From DASUUI01 sp964577965 (GTDB lineage: Bacteria > Gemmatimonadota > Gemmatimonadetes > Gemmatimonadales > Gemmatimonadaceae), in the NCBI GenBank assembly GCA_964577965.1, contig CAZOAT010000008.1:1-53781 (forward strand): DNA of 53,781 nucleotides. The letters are read 5' to 3'. The notes beneath the pieces are model-generated. The model made no database searches. It was not told where the DNA came from and saw only the letters and a program-made list of their open reading frames with translations. The position numbers and the translations under genes were made by a program. How positions within the stretch are numbered: position 1 is the stretch's first letter; every line of letters starts with the position of its first letter. This document shows, piece after piece, positions 33,213 through 41,811 of this stretch.

Positions 33213-34259
33213 ATGGCCCTCTTTGGCCGCAGGAAACCAACAGTAGGACTCGACATCGGCTCTGGCCTGGTAAAGGCCGCCGTAATCGATCACTCCGGCG
33301 TCGAGCCGGAGCTCATCGGTGTTGCACTGGCTCCTCTCTCCACCGACGCAATTGTCGATGGCGAGGTGATGGATCCATCGATGGTCGCTGAGGCGATCCG
33401 CTCCTGTCTCGACGAGCTGGGTGTGAAGTCCCGCGACGTCGTGACTGCAGTGGGCGGACGCGACGTGATCGTCAAGAAGATCCAGGCCGAGCGCGCATCT
33501 GAAAAGGAAGCACGCGAGGTGATGCGCTGGGAGGCCCAGCAGCACGTCCCCTTCGACGACCTCGATGCCGTGGAGCTGGACTTCCAGATCCTCGATGTCG
33601 ATGACTCGAAGAACCCGCAGATGTCGGTTCTGCTGGTCGCGGCCAAGCGTGAGCTGGTCGAGGCCAAGCTGCAGCTTCTCGCTGAAGCTGGCGTCAGCGC
33701 GTCGGTCGTGGACGTGGATTCATTTGCCCTGCACAACGCCTTCGAGCTGAGCCATGGCGACGCGATGTCGGGAATCGTCGCTCTCGTCAACATCGGGCAC
33801 GAAGTCACCAACATCAACATCGTCGAGAACGGCGTTCCGGTTCTCACGCGTGACGTGGCTGTCGGCACGCGCCGGCTGCGGGAGGATCTGCAACGTGAGC
33901 GCGGTCTCAACGTGGACGACGCCAACGCGCTGCTTACCGGTTACGACCGGTCGCCGCACGTGGACGCGGTACTTCCCGAGCGCGTAGAAGAAATCGCTCT
34001 CACGGTCGAGCGTGCCGCGGCGTTCCTATTCTCCAACATGCGGGCGGGTGCAGCTCTCCGCTCGGTGTACACCTCCGGCGGCGGATCGCGCACGCCGGGG
34101 CTGAATGCCGCGCTGGCGCAGCGGCTTCGCGCCCCGGTCGAGCATGCAAATCCGCTCGCCAGTCTCAGGATCAGGCCCGGCGTGCTCGGCAACCTCCTCG
34201 TTGACGATCTCGCTCCGCTTCTGATGCTCCCCGTTGGCCTCGCGCTCAGGAAGAACTGA
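33213..34259 (+). CDS. pilM: Type IV pilus inner-membrane platform protein PilM
   Basis: 348 residues from the ATG at 33213 (GTG at 33204 adds three). The actin-like fold is recognisable: PTVGLDIGSGLVKAAVI with the first phosphate loop, VVTAVGGRDVIVKKI, MRWEAQQHVPFDDLDAVELDFQIL, the second phosphate region GIVALVNIGHEVTNINIVENG, and YTSGGGSRTPGL near the end. PilM is a cytoplasmic protein that binds the N-terminus of PilN and links the pilus machine to the alignment complex. It is the first gene of pilMNOPQ, and pilN begins 3 bp after it. Confidence 0.95.
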   Translation: MALFGRRKPTVGLDIGSGLVKAAVIDHSGVEPELIGVALAPLSTDAIVDGEVMDPSMVAEAIRSCLDELGVKSRDVVTAVGGRDVIVKKIQAERASEKEAREVMRWEAQQHVPFDDLDAVELDFQILDVDDSKNPQMSVLLVAAKRELVEAKLQLLAEAGVSASVVDVDSFALHNAFELSHGDAMSGIVALVNIGHEVTNINIVENGVPVLTRDVAVGTRRLREDLQRERGLNVDDANALLTGYDRSPHVDAVLPERVEEIALTVERAAAFLFSNMRAGAALRSVYTSGGGSRTPGLNAALAQRLRAPVEHANPLASLRIRPGVLGNLLVDDLAPLLMLPVGLALRKN

Positions 34260-34262
34260 CGC

Positions 34263-35027
34263 ATGATTCGCATCAACCTCCTTCCCGGTGCGACGCGCAA
34301 GCGGTCCACGGGTACACGTTTCGATCTTCATGCGGCGCTCGCGGGCATGACGCCGCAAGTCGACAAGTTCGCAGTCGGCGCGGGCGCAGCTGTGTTCGTC
34401 ACCGCTGCCATCGTCGGCCTGATGGTATTCACGCAGGGCGGCCGTGCGCAGGATCTCGCAGAGCGCGAGCGGAGCGCCGTACAGGACTCTGCCAGGTTCG
34501 CGGCTGTGCTGCGCGACCGACAGCAGGCTGAGGCGAGCCGCGACGCGGTTCTGCGACAGCTTGCGATCATCCAGTCGATCGACGACAGGCGCTATGTGTG
34601 GCCGCACATCCTTGAGGAGGTCAGCCGCAACCTGCCGCCCTTCACCTGGATCACTTCGATCACCCAGACCAGCGCTCCGCCAAGCGCAGCGGTCGCCGAT
34701 TCGGCGACTGTAGCGCTCACCCAGAAGGGTGACACCTCCGCTGCCGGTCGTGCGAAGCTGCAGGAAGCCCGGCGGAACTCAGCGATCGCGGAGGCACGGG
34801 CGTCCACGAGGTTCCGCATCGTAGGCAACACAGTGGATATCCAGGCGCTGACCCGCTTCATGAGAGATCTCGAGGCTTCGCCTTTTATCCGCAACGTACA
34901 GCTCAACCGCTCCGACCTCGTGGTCGTCGAGCAGAAGGAAGTGACGGAATTCCAGCTCGATGCCGAGTCGGAACGCCCTGACGCTGCACTTATCGAAGTG
35001 CAGCCCCTTTCATTGGAATCACGCTAA
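34263..35027 (+). CDS. pilN: Type IV pilus alignment protein PilN
   Basis: 254 residues. The N-terminal MIRINLLPG is the conserved cytoplasmic peptide that docks into PilM. One membrane helix (about 40-58, VGAGAAVFVTAAIVGLMVF) and a coiled coil (DLAERERSAVQDSARFAAVLRDRQQ) follow, then the periplasmic ferredoxin-like domain with PPFTWITSITQT and FRIVGNTVDIQALTRFMRDLEASPFI. It should form a heterodimer with PilO. Between the two halves is an Ala/Ser/Thr-rich insertion (about 140-180). The pilO gene overlaps it by one base (TAATG). Confidence 0.93.
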   Translation: MIRINLLPGATRKRSTGTRFDLHAALAGMTPQVDKFAVGAGAAVFVTAAIVGLMVFTQGGRAQDLAERERSAVQDSARFAAVLRDRQQAEASRDAVLRQLAIIQSIDDRRYVWPHILEEVSRNLPPFTWITSITQTSAPPSAAVADSATVALTQKGDTSAAGRAKLQEARRNSAIAEARASTRFRIVGNTVDIQALTRFMRDLEASPFIRNVQLNRSDLVVVEQKEVTEFQLDAESERPDAALIEVQPLSLESR

Positions 35028-35668
35028 TGGCTCTCGGCGACTCACTCACCAAGCGTGAGCAGACCTTTATCGGCGTCGCGTTCATGGCAGTAGTGCTCGC
35101 AGCCGGATACTGGTACTTCATGTACTCACCGAAGAGCGACGAGCTCGCGGCACTCGAGTCCAGGTTGGTCCGGCTGGAGACAGCGAATCAGCGGGCGCGC
35201 TCGGACATTGCGAAAGGAAGCGTGGACAAGCTGCGCGCAGAAGTCGCGACGGATGCGCGCACGCTGGAGATCATGCGGACCCTCGTCCCGACCAGCAATG
35301 AGGTGCCGGCTCTTCTGGAGGACATCTCCACTGCTGCCCGTCGGGTGGGACTTGATCTCGCTACAGTCGAGCCGCTGCCGGTTATCCCCGGCGAGGATTT
35401 CGACACCTATCGCTACCGGCTTGCTGTGATTGGCAGCTATCACACGATCGGCCAGTTCCTCAGCAATGTCGGATCGCTTCGACGCATCGTGGCGCCGGTC
35501 ACGCTCGAGATGAAGATGCAGACTGCCGGTGGCCAGCAGCAGCAGCGCATCCGGCACAATCCCGAGAATCCGCGGCTGCAGATGACCTTCCAGGTTCAGA
35601 CGTACGTATCCCGCGCACTGCCAGGGGAACCCGTGGTGGTCGCTGACAATTCGGTCCCGGGGGCCTGA
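35027..35668 (+). CDS. pilO: Type IV pilus alignment protein PilO
   Basis: 213 residues: short cytoplasmic start, one membrane helix (about 14-32, FIGVAFMAVVLAAGYWYFMYSP), coiled coil (ELAALESRLVRLETANQRARSDI), then the periplasmic domain with VPALLEDISTAARRVGLDLATVEPLP and the typical YRLAVIGSYHTIGQFLSNVGSLRRIVAP. It pairs with PilN and binds PilP in the periplasm. The C-terminal tail is about 40 residues longer than the core domain and ends Pro-Gly-Ala. Start overlaps pilN and stop overlaps pilP by one base each. Confidence 0.93.
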   Translation: MALGDSLTKREQTFIGVAFMAVVLAAGYWYFMYSPKSDELAALESRLVRLETANQRARSDIAKGSVDKLRAEVATDARTLEIMRTLVPTSNEVPALLEDISTAARRVGLDLATVEPLPVIPGEDFDTYRYRLAVIGSYHTIGQFLSNVGSLRRIVAPVTLEMKMQTAGGQQQQRIRHNPENPRLQMTFQVQTYVSRALPGEPVVVADNSVPGA

Positions 35669-36075
35669 TGCAGATCGCTCTCTTCCTTTCCGCCTTCGGG
35701 ATGTGGTTCGCTCTCCAGAGCGCCACCGACCCGGAGACAAACACGCCTCGCACTGTTTATCGCGAGGTCTACGACTACGACGCCGGCGGCCGGCGCGATC
35801 CGTTCGCGTCGCTCATCGGAACCGGAGACATCCGGCCGATCATTCACGACCTCCGCGTTACGTCCATCCTGTTCGATCCAAGTGGGAGTTCTGTTGCCGT
35901 TTTGAGGGATCTCACGTCTAAGGAGCAGTACCGTGTGCGCACCGGACAGTCGATCGGTCGCCTGCGGGTGGTCGCGATCCGCCAGCGGTCAGTGACGTTC
36001 GCGATCGAGGAGTTCGGATTCAGCCGCCAGGAAACGCTGACAATCGGCGATACCGCCAATACGAGGACGCCATGA
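35668..36075 (+). CDS. pilP: Type IV pilus PilP-like protein lacking a lipobox
   Basis: 135 residues. A hydrophobic N-terminus (IALFLSAFGMWFALQSA) is followed by YDYDAGGRRDPFASLIG, the conserved PilP peptide that contacts PilN/PilO, and then the small beta-sandwich (IHDLRVTSILFDPSGSSVAVLRD...YRVRTGQSIGRLRVVAIRQRSVTFAIEEFG) that binds the PilQ N-domain. PilP of Pseudomonas and Neisseria is a lipoprotein; here there is no Cys anywhere in the protein, so it is either cleaved to a soluble form or kept by an uncleaved helix. Position between pilO and pilQ makes the assignment firm. The pilQ ATG overlaps its stop by 4 bases. Confidence 0.9.
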   Translation: MQIALFLSAFGMWFALQSATDPETNTPRTVYREVYDYDAGGRRDPFASLIGTGDIRPIIHDLRVTSILFDPSGSSVAVLRDLTSKEQYRVRTGQSIGRLRVVAIRQRSVTFAIEEFGFSRQETLTIGDTANTRTP

Positions 36076-38063
36076 AGGCAATGAATAGACGGACCGCGGT
36101 GACAGTTCTGATCCCGCTGTTCGCAATTACGGCGGGAGCCGGGTTTGCGGCGGATCTCGCAAGCAACCCACGCGCCGCAAGCGGCAGCGTCACCGGTCTG
36201 ACACTCGCACCGGCCAGCGGCCGGGCCGAGGTGGTGATCGCGGTCGATGCGACCGTGGATGTGAAGGACTTCAGACTGCCATCGCCTGAGCGTGTGGTCG
36301 TCGATCTGAGCGGGGCGCGGCTGAGCATGCCGGCTCGCGGCTACGATCGCGTGTCGCGCGGCGGTGTCACCAATGTTCGCTATGCCCAGTTCCAGCCGAA
36401 CGTGGTTCGTGTCGTCCTGGAGCTCGCCGGGCCCTATGCGCACGAAGTGACGCGGGACGGCGACGAAGTTCGCGTATCAATAGTAGGCAGTACCGCGTCG
36501 TTCGAGCCCTGGACGGTCGGTGACCGCCAGTTTGCCACATCGAGCGGTACAGCTCAGGCTGACGTGAGCTCTACGGTCGAGCAGGAGCGTGCTCCGATGC
36601 GTTACGACCCGGCTCCGGCGCCGACAGCCACGCGTGCTGTTGCCCGCCCGGTGACTCACGTCGCGCAGCCCGCGCAGCCGCGCATTACCGTCACTTATGA
36701 AGATGCCGACATCCGCGACGTGATCGCGGCGTTCGCCACCTTCGCCAACCGCACCATCGTCATCGGCCGGGAAGTCTCTGGAACGGTCACGGCAGAGATC
36801 CGCAATCAGCCCTGGGACGTCGCATTGCGCGCGATTCTGCAGGGTCAGGGACTGGCTGCCAGCGAGGATCCGATTACCGGCATCATCGCGGTGGACAGCT
36901 ACCAGAACATAGCGTCGCGTATGGCTATTGAGCCGATGACGACGCGGATGGTACCGATCAACTACTCGAGCGCGGCAGCGCTTGCGCCGCTCGTCCGCGA
37001 GCTTCTCACGCGTGAATGCGCTCCAGGTGGAGTGCCCCAGGCACCCGGTCAGACCGCTCAGACGAGCTGCGTCCCCCGGGGAGGAGTCGTCGCGGACACT
37101 CTGACGAACTCGCTTCTGATCACCGAGGCGCCGACCCGGATGGGTGGCCTGCTCGACTTCGTGGCAAACCTGGATCTCAGGACACCGCAGGTCGCGATCA
37201 AGGCCAAGATCATCTTCGTCAACCGCACGGACATCGAGGACATAGGGATCGCCTACGACCTCGGTACCCGCGATCAGTTCTTCTCGCGGCTCGCGCCGCG
37301 GGTGGACCCGAGCACCCTGGTTCCAGTCGATTCAGACGGCGACGGGGTTCCGGACTCCTTTGGTGGCGGCACGCCGTTTACCGGCGACCGCATCCTTCTG
37401 GGTGGCAATACGATCTCCGCGATCGCCAACGCCAACCAGAGGGTGACGAACCCGGCGTTGCAGGTAATCTTCTCAACCGCGCTCGGCAAGTTCTCGCTGA
37501 CGTCGTTCATCGACGCGCTGCAGGAAGTCCGTATGGCCGACCTGCAGGCGGAGCCGAGCGTGGTCACGCTCAACAACCGCCGCGCCGAGATTCTCGTGGG
37601 CCAGGAGATCCCGATCCGCGTGCTGGATGCAGGCAGTGCCATAGGCGCCGGCCAGCCGGGGCAGCAGCAGCAGATCCCGCGCGCCACGGTCCAGCTCAAG
37701 GAGGTCGGGATAATTCTCAGCGTCGTGCCGCAGGTCACCAACAACAGGCAGATCCTGCTCACGGTGCACGCCGAGAACTCCGACGCGCAGCTCGCTTCCT
37801 CCGATGTCGGTTTCATCTTCGGGAAGCAGCGCGCCGACAACCAGCTCCTGGTGAACGATGGCGAGACCGCGGTGATCGGTGGGCTCACGGTCACGCAGGT
37901 CACTCAGTCAAAGGCCGGAATCCCGCTGCTCGTGGATCTGCCCTTCGTCGGCCGGCTGTTCGGTCAGACACGTACCTCCGAAGAGAAGCGCGATCTCCTG
38001 ATCCTCATCACGCCTCATATCGTGGACGAGGGTGAGCGGATGGACACCACCCTCTCCCGCTGA
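36072..38063 (+). CDS. pilQ: Type IV pilus secretin PilQ
   Basis: 663 residues. After a signal peptide (about 1-30) there is one AMIN domain (about 38-138; VTGLTLAPASGRAEVVIAVDATVDVKDFRLPSPERVVVDL), a variable linker, and the STN/N0 domain (ITVTYEDADIRDVIAAFATFANRTIVI). An N1/KH-like domain follows (MTTRMVPINYSSAAALAPLV...GGVVADTLTNSLLITEAPTRM), then the secretin barrel domain with AEPSVVTLNNRRAEILVGQEIPI, VPQVTNNRQILLTVHAE, NDGETAVIGGL and the closing PFVGRLFGQTRTSEEKRDLLILITPHIV. It forms the outer-membrane pore through which the pilus leaves. An unusual DSDGDGVPD segment (residues 420-428) lies at the start of the barrel domain. Confidence 0.95.
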   Translation: MKAMNRRTAVTVLIPLFAITAGAGFAADLASNPRAASGSVTGLTLAPASGRAEVVIAVDATVDVKDFRLPSPERVVVDLSGARLSMPARGYDRVSRGGVTNVRYAQFQPNVVRVVLELAGPYAHEVTRDGDEVRVSIVGSTASFEPWTVGDRQFATSSGTAQADVSSTVEQERAPMRYDPAPAPTATRAVARPVTHVAQPAQPRITVTYEDADIRDVIAAFATFANRTIVIGREVSGTVTAEIRNQPWDVALRAILQGQGLAASEDPITGIIAVDSYQNIASRMAIEPMTTRMVPINYSSAAALAPLVRELLTRECAPGGVPQAPGQTAQTSCVPRGGVVADTLTNSLLITEAPTRMGGLLDFVANLDLRTPQVAIKAKIIFVNRTDIEDIGIAYDLGTRDQFFSRLAPRVDPSTLVPVDSDGDGVPDSFGGGTPFTGDRILLGGNTISAIANANQRVTNPALQVIFSTALGKFSLTSFIDALQEVRMADLQAEPSVVTLNNRRAEILVGQEIPIRVLDAGSAIGAGQPGQQQQIPRATVQLKEVGIILSVVPQVTNNRQILLTVHAENSDAQLASSDVGFIFGKQRADNQLLVNDGETAVIGGLTVTQVTQSKAGIPLLVDLPFVGRLFGQTRTSEEKRDLLILITPHIVDEGERMDTTLSR

Positions 38064-38068
38064 TTCCT

Positions 38069-40474
38069 ATGCCGCCGCTCCGTATACGTTCCGCCATAGG
38101 CGCAGTCTTCGCCTCCCTCTTCGCTCTCGCCTGCAGCGACACTGCGAGCACGGAGTTCGGGGACCTCAACCCGCCAACCGTTACGCTCCTGCCGGGCTCG
38201 GGCCAGGACACAGTGCTCGCGTTCTCGGCAGAGGTGCGGGACAACCTGGGAATCAAGAACGTGCGGGTGAACGTGACGGGCGGCGTAACTGCCAGCTTCG
38301 ACACGACCTTCACGACAGCGGTCACGCAAACCGTCATTCCTTATAGTGTGGGTGTCTCGCGCAGCGTGCCCCCCGGTACCGGTGTGATCATAACCGCTCA
38401 GGCGACGGATGGCGCCGGTAACGAGTCGGAAATTGCGAGCCTCGTGCTCGGTGTCGGCAACCTGGCACCTTCCGTGGTGGTCCTGACTTCGCCGCCAGCC
38501 GGCACGATCGCCGTTATCGGCAAGTCGCTCGTGCTGTCGATCAGCGCAACGTCGCCCGTGGGCGTGCGCTCGGTTGGCTTCTTCACCACAGGTGTGGTCG
38601 TGGCGGCCGATTCCTCCATATTCAGCTCTCCGCTGCTCGACTCCGTGTCCGTGACGGATACGCTCACGATTCCGACCGATGCACTTCCGGGGCAGCTGAT
38701 CCTTACACCGTTCCTGCGAGACTCACTGGGGCAGCGTCACCTCGGGCCAGCGGTTCCGATCGCCGTCCAGAGCGCAGCCACGACGAGCGCAGTACCGGTC
38801 GTGACCTTCGGGCTCAACCCGCGCGTGGAAGTGAATGACACCATTCACGTCAGTGCCAATGATCCAACGGGCATCACGGAGATGGGGTACGAGGTCAACC
38901 AGCTCAGCAATGGGGTGCTGGTAGGCTCCGGGTCGATCGCGTCGAGTGGCGACTTCACGACACTGACGCACACGTTCACGATGGCGCTGCAGGTTGACTT
39001 GTTCCCGACAGACGTACTCGTCAAGGCGTTCGCGGTCAACTCAAACGGAGTCCGTGCATATGCGCGGCTCGCCAGTGGAGCGGACAGGGTCGACACGGTC
39101 ACTGTCGTGGCCGGCGCGACCAAGGCACTCCCCTTGGGCGGCCGCATAGCCGACGCGCTGTATCACCCGAACACCGACCGGCTGTACATGACGAATATCG
39201 AGCGGAACAGGCTCGAGGTGTTCTCGATGGCGGATACGACCTTCAAGGAATCGATCTCAACTGGCTCGCGGCCGTGGGGAATAACGGTGTGGCCCGTGGA
39301 TCATCAAGGCACGATGGCGGATCGCCTGCTGGTCGCCAATTCAGGTGGTACGTCGATCAGCTACGTAGGCGTGGGACCAGGTGACGGCACGCCGTTGTCG
39401 CCTTCAGGCAAGGTTACTGAGACCTACCCGTTGCCGAACATCGTGGTCTATTCGGTCACGACAGTCCAGTCCACGACTGCTCCGGGTCAGAACATCGTTC
39501 AGCGCACCATTTACGATTTCAGCGACCGACCGCAGTTCGTGGCGGCCACGTGTCGCGGAGAGGCGCCCGGGCCGTGCGGTGACGTGGTCCTGGTATACTC
39601 GACTACACCCACGGGCGGACAGTCGCTGCCATTCCCGAACATGGGGACCGTACGGTGGGAGAACCTTACCCAGCGCACTTCTCATTTCTTCTTCGAGCAG
39701 GCGATGGGGCAGACGCAGGGTCGCGCGGACACGCTCGAGATCGAGCGGATCGCGGCGGCGGGTTATGGGACCAGCGGGTATCTGGTGAGGCAACACAATG
39801 AACTGCAGGGCGGCGGGTTCGCCTCGATAGTTGTTGACTTGCCGAAGCTCGCGTTCCGGGATACGACGTTCGTGCGGAACTCAGGTGATTTCCGCCGCGC
39901 GATCATCGGAGAGGGTGGATCGGTGCTTGGCAGTCGCGCTTTGATGTACGACGCGCGCGTCGGGCCCACGACATTGCATCAGGTCAGTGGGGCGACGGTC
40001 AATTTCGCTGAACCGATCATCGATGGTGGTGTTTCGCGGGCGGCAAACGTCAGCGACTTCATCGGGAATACGTTCGCCCGCGTGCGCGGCGCAGCCATCA
40101 ACTTCGATGGTGAGCTCGCGGCCATACGCGGCGACTCCACGTACCTGCTCGATCCGCTGCTTCGCCTCCAGGGGCTGTTCCAGACCTCCGGCGGCAACCC
40201 CGGCTTCGATTTCCACCCGCTCAACCGTGGCAACGAGTTCACCGTTGGGAACATGCAGGCTTGCTTCTCCTTCGCGGCCTCCACCGAGCCCGTGATCGAG
40301 GTCTACGAAAACCGTCACTTCCAGCGCGTGACAACGGTCCCGATCCGCGACCCGATCATCGGTCCGATCACCGCGGCCGCGCGCGCGGGAACCGGGGACA
40401 TCGTCCTGGTCGGTGCCACTGTCCGCGGCGTGGTCGTGGTAACGCTGCCGGATACGTTCACGGGCTGTCCCTAG
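38069..40474 (+). CDS. Large lipoprotein with Ig-like domains and a propeller-like part
   Basis: 801 residues, starting 5 bp after pilQ. Signal peptide with lipobox LALAC-type (FALAC, Cys22). The next 340 residues look like three or four Ig-like beta-sandwiches (NPPTVTLLPGSGQDTVLAFSAEVRDNLGI, VTSPPAGTIAVIGKSLVLSISA, TFGLNPRVEVNDTIHVSANDPTGI). The rest has propeller-like blades (ADALYHPNTDRLYMTNIERNRLEVFSMAD, RPWGITVWP). It is not a recognised pilus protein. Placement inside the pil operon, before its terminator, suggests a surface protein made with the pilus, perhaps taking the place of PilY1, which is absent here. That is inference from position. Confidence 0.75.
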   Translation: MPPLRIRSAIGAVFASLFALACSDTASTEFGDLNPPTVTLLPGSGQDTVLAFSAEVRDNLGIKNVRVNVTGGVTASFDTTFTTAVTQTVIPYSVGVSRSVPPGTGVIITAQATDGAGNESEIASLVLGVGNLAPSVVVLTSPPAGTIAVIGKSLVLSISATSPVGVRSVGFFTTGVVVAADSSIFSSPLLDSVSVTDTLTIPTDALPGQLILTPFLRDSLGQRHLGPAVPIAVQSAATTSAVPVVTFGLNPRVEVNDTIHVSANDPTGITEMGYEVNQLSNGVLVGSGSIASSGDFTTLTHTFTMALQVDLFPTDVLVKAFAVNSNGVRAYARLASGADRVDTVTVVAGATKALPLGGRIADALYHPNTDRLYMTNIERNRLEVFSMADTTFKESISTGSRPWGITVWPVDHQGTMADRLLVANSGGTSISYVGVGPGDGTPLSPSGKVTETYPLPNIVVYSVTTVQSTTAPGQNIVQRTIYDFSDRPQFVAATCRGEAPGPCGDVVLVYSTTPTGGQSLPFPNMGTVRWENLTQRTSHFFFEQAMGQTQGRADTLEIERIAAAGYGTSGYLVRQHNELQGGGFASIVVDLPKLAFRDTTFVRNSGDFRRAIIGEGGSVLGSRALMYDARVGPTTLHQVSGATVNFAEPIIDGGVSRAANVSDFIGNTFARVRGAAINFDGELAAIRGDSTYLLDPLLRLQGLFQTSGGNPGFDFHPLNRGNEFTVGNMQACFSFAASTEPVIEVYENRHFQRVTTVPIRDPIIGPITAAARAGTGDIVLVGATVRGVVVVTLPDTFTGCP

Positions 40475-40521
40475 TCGCACTGGCCGGCAGGGTAGCCAGC
40501 CACAGGCAGAGAGTTATGTTC

Positions 40522-40550
40522 GGGGCCCGCCTCACGGCGGGCCCCTTTTT
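40522..40550 (+). terminator. Intrinsic terminator of the pilus operon
   Basis: GGGGCCCGCC and GGCGGGCCCC make a perfect 10-bp stem with a TCAC loop, followed at once by five T. It sits 48 bases after the lipoprotein stop codon and is the clearest Rho-independent terminator in the window. It separates pilM-Q from the aro genes. Confidence 0.93.
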
Positions 40551-40608
40551 CCATGATCAACCCATGAGGGCGTTGCTTTCCTCAACGCTCCCGTGACCAC
40601 CGGCCACG

Positions 40609-40614
40609 CATAGT
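40609..40614 (+). promoter_or_regulatory. -10-like hexamer six bases before aroC
   Basis: CATAGT lies six bases before the GTG of aroC, with no Shine-Dalgarno sequence between. As a strong terminator lies at 40522-40550, aroC must have its own promoter in this 70-bp gap. Transcription from this box would start at or within a base or two of the GTG, giving a leaderless mRNA. The -35 side is not convincing. Confidence 0.35.
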
Positions 40615-40620
40615 CAGAAC

Positions 40621-41811
40621 GTGCTCCGCTTCACTACCGCCGGCGAATCCCACGGCCAGGCCCTGCTGGCTGTCCTCGAAGGCATGCCCGCCGGCCTGCC
40701 GCTCGTCGCCGCCGATATCGACCGGGAGCTTGCGCGCAGGCAGCAGGGGTACGGCCGCGGCCGCCGGATGCAGATCGAGTCCGACCGGGTCGAGATCCTC
40801 TCCGGCGTACGTGCCGGCGAGACCATCGGCTCACCGATCGGGTTGCTCATACGCAACCGCGACTGGGCTAACTGGCAGGAGATAATGGATCCGGAGCCGC
40901 ACGAGGGCGATGCGGGCGGTCGCCCACGCGCAGTAACTCGCCCGCGACCGGGGCACGCCGACCTCGCAGGGATGCTCAAGTACGACCGGCGCGATGCACG
41001 CGATGTGCTGGAGCGCGCCTCTGCGCGCGAGACTACCGCCCGTGTCGCGACGGCCGCTGTCTGCCGCACGCTGCTCGAGCGCTTCGGGATCGACATCGGC
41101 AGCCACATCGTGCACCTCGGAGGGATTGACGCAGCGCGACCTGACATTTTTCCCGAGGACATCAACGCCGTTGCCGACGAGTCGCCGGTCCGCACCCTCG
41201 ATCCCGAGGCGCAGACCAAAATGCTCGCTCTGATCGACGAGGCGAAGAAGCAGGGCGACACGCTCGGCGGGATCTGCGAGGTCGTGTGTACCGGCCTCCC
41301 CGTGGGGCTTGGTTCATACGTGTCGTGGGACCGCAAGCTCGACGGCAGGATCGCTGCGGCGTGCATGTCGATTCCGGCGGTGAAAGGAGTCGAGATCGGA
41401 ATGGGGTTCGAGGCGGGCAGGCTGCGAGGGTCACAGGTGCACGACGAGATCGAGAGCGATGCACGTGCGGGGCGCGCTGGCAAGGTCCGGCGCCGGACGA
41501 ATCGCGCCGGTGGGGTTGAAGGCGGCATGACGACAGGCGAGCCGCTCGTGGTGCGTGTCGCGATGAAGCCGATCAGTACCCTCATGCGCCCGCTCGGCAC
41601 CGTCGAGATGAAGACGGGCGAGGCCGCAGCGGCCGTCGCGGAGCGGAGCGACGTGACGGCGGTACCGGCGATGGGCGTCATCGCGGAGGCGATGGTGGCA
41701 TTCGTGCTCGCGCAGGCGCTGCTCGAGAAGTTCGGCGGCGATTCGCTCATGGAAGTGGAACGCAACTACGAGGGATATCTCCACCATCTGGGTCATCGCG
41801 GCCCGGCGTGA
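40621..41811 (+). CDS. aroC: Chorismate synthase
   Basis: 396 residues, GTG start. The family signatures are all present: RFTTAGESHGQALLAVLEGMPAGLP at the start, the RPRPGHADLAG block with its His, a Arg-rich ARETTARVA region, GxVxxxxxxxP-type GICEVVCTGLPVGLGSYVSWDRKLD, and the C-terminal EGGMTTGEPLVVRVAMKPIST. The enzyme converts EPSP to chorismate with reduced FMN, the last step of the shikimate pathway, in the cytosol. The length is that of the longer bacterial form. Its stop overlaps the aroK start (GTGA), so the two are translated together. Confidence 0.96.
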   Translation: MLRFTTAGESHGQALLAVLEGMPAGLPLVAADIDRELARRQQGYGRGRRMQIESDRVEILSGVRAGETIGSPIGLLIRNRDWANWQEIMDPEPHEGDAGGRPRAVTRPRPGHADLAGMLKYDRRDARDVLERASARETTARVATAAVCRTLLERFGIDIGSHIVHLGGIDAARPDIFPEDINAVADESPVRTLDPEAQTKMLALIDEAKKQGDTLGGICEVVCTGLPVGLGSYVSWDRKLDGRIAAACMSIPAVKGVEIGMGFEAGRLRGSQVHDEIESDARAGRAGKVRRRTNRAGGVEGGMTTGEPLVVRVAMKPISTLMRPLGTVEMKTGEAAAAVAERSDVTAVPAMGVIAEAMVAFVLAQALLEKFGGDSLMEVERNYEGYLHHLGHRGPA

